64,000 bases of DNA from Gracilibacillus orientalis (GTDB lineage: Bacteria; Bacillota; Bacilli; Bacillales; Amphibacillaceae): the NCBI RefSeq assembly GCF_900114645.1, contig NZ_FOTR01000011.1, forward strand, positions 1 through 64,000. The letters run 5' to 3'. Both the position numbers and the translations under genes were made by a program. Of this stretch, positions 63,740-64,000 are shown in pieces. A model generated the notes under the pieces. It was not told the DNA's origin. It worked only from the letters and a program-made list of their open reading frames with translations, and did not search any database. How positions within the stretch are numbered: position 1 is the stretch's first letter; every line of letters begins with the position of its first letter.

Positions 63740-64000
63740 AGTAATAGTTTTTTCCAATATTTTGAAACCTTCTTGTTTGGCATGAAGGCTATTTGGTATG
63801 CTCAATTTTAGTGTAACATGTTTTTTTGAACTTTTTTACCCTTAAGTGTTGACAGTTATTAGCTGGTATAATGGAATATCTCTTAAATGTTTACCATGAG
63901 AATATTTTAGCTAGTATTGACATCACAATCCATATAACTACACCAACTGAAACAAAAAGGAGGAAAATTTTAAATGCATCCAATATAGAGGAAATTGTAA
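63740..64000. other. Right margin: IS110 tail and a promoter-like sequence
   Basis: No gene. A TGGTATAAT (63864-63872) is an extended -10. TTGACA lies only 12 bases upstream, too close for a normal -35, so the extended -10 would have to act alone. An AGGAGG-like sequence (63961) precedes an ATG that stops after four codons. Confidence 0.35.

Larger units (their letters stand above)
62340..63840 (+). mobile_element. IS110-family insertion sequence (approximate limits)
   Basis: A DEDD transposase gene has a 135-base structured left leader and a short right non-coding tail. IS110 elements lack long terminal inverted repeats, so the ends cannot be set from one copy; the limits given are estimates. 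Confidence 0.6.

Noticed and set aside
63849-63872. TTGACA and TATAAT near the right edge as a standard promoter.
   Set aside because: The spacing is 12 bases; only the extended -10 is credible.

Overview
The window is low-GC Firmicute DNA, most likely from a Bacillaceae of the Gracilibacillus/Halobacillus/Virgibacillus type. The basis is AT-rich sequence, strong AGGAGG-type ribosome binding sites, a ComK-family protein, a P450 BM3-type CYP102 with its TetR regulator, a YrvL-type protein, an LPxT-anchored surface protein, CcpA-type cre sites, and YesM/YesN regulators. The genus is inference; no 16S rRNA or tRNA gene is present.

Layout. (1) 1-2.9 kb is a decayed margin. It holds the 3' end of an IS3-family element with a nonsense-mutated transposase, an Excalibur-domain protein truncated by that IS, a ComK-like gene, and shredded remnants of an AraC regulator and an IS21 IstB ATPase. 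(2) 2.9-26.7 kb, all on the minus strand, is a large exopolysaccharide (EPS) locus. A c-di-GMP-I riboswitch with a terminator leads into a NarL/LuxR-type regulator with a degenerate receiver. After it come a Wzz-type adaptor plus BY-kinase unit closed by a terminator, a catalytically dead copy and an intact copy of the PHP tyrosine phosphatase, galU, a CapD/EpsC-type dehydratase, an initiating sugar transferase, four glycosyltransferases, a Wzy-like polymerase, a Wzx flippase, a UDP-sugar dehydrogenase, rmlA/rmlB plus a DegT aminotransferase (dTDP-4-amino sugar), an ATP-grasp/HAD fusion and a polysaccharide pyruvyl transferase. (3) 26.9-31 kb holds a TetR regulator with a palindromic operator and a CYP102 P450-reductase fusion. 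(4) 31-37.3 kb is a run of small genes (P-loop kinase, lipoproteins, GNAT, HIT, small membrane proteins, YrvL-like, a broken PspC gene), ending in a divergent class I terpene synthase with an adjacent XRE regulator. (5) 37.8-47.6 kb encodes secreted proteins: an LPNTS-anchored repeat protein, a 1784-residue GH92 protein and a 1170-residue metallophosphoesterase that share three modules. (6) 47.8-60.2 kb holds a NERD nuclease-like gene, a sugar ABC importer without ATPase, a three-component sugar-sensing system (binding protein, YesM, YesN), a secreted esterase and a secreted GH3 glycosidase, with several cre sites. Two intergenic arrays of a 21-bp phased CCTTGGAA/TTCCAAGG repeat lie here. (7) 60.4-64 kb holds a DacF-type carboxypeptidase and an IS110-family element with a foldable upstream leader that may be a bridge RNA.

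How it fits together: the EPS locus should build a surface polymer containing a uronic acid and a 4-amino-4,6-dideoxy sugar with pyruvate ketals. Its regulator is placed under c-di-GMP control and its chain length under tyrosine phosphorylation. The second half of the window is a glycan-scavenging module of secreted hydrolases, a sensor and an importer under catabolite control. Most worth following up are the pseudo-phosphatase, the c-di-GMP riboswitch, the 21-bp phased arrays, the terpene synthase and the ATP-grasp/HAD fusion.
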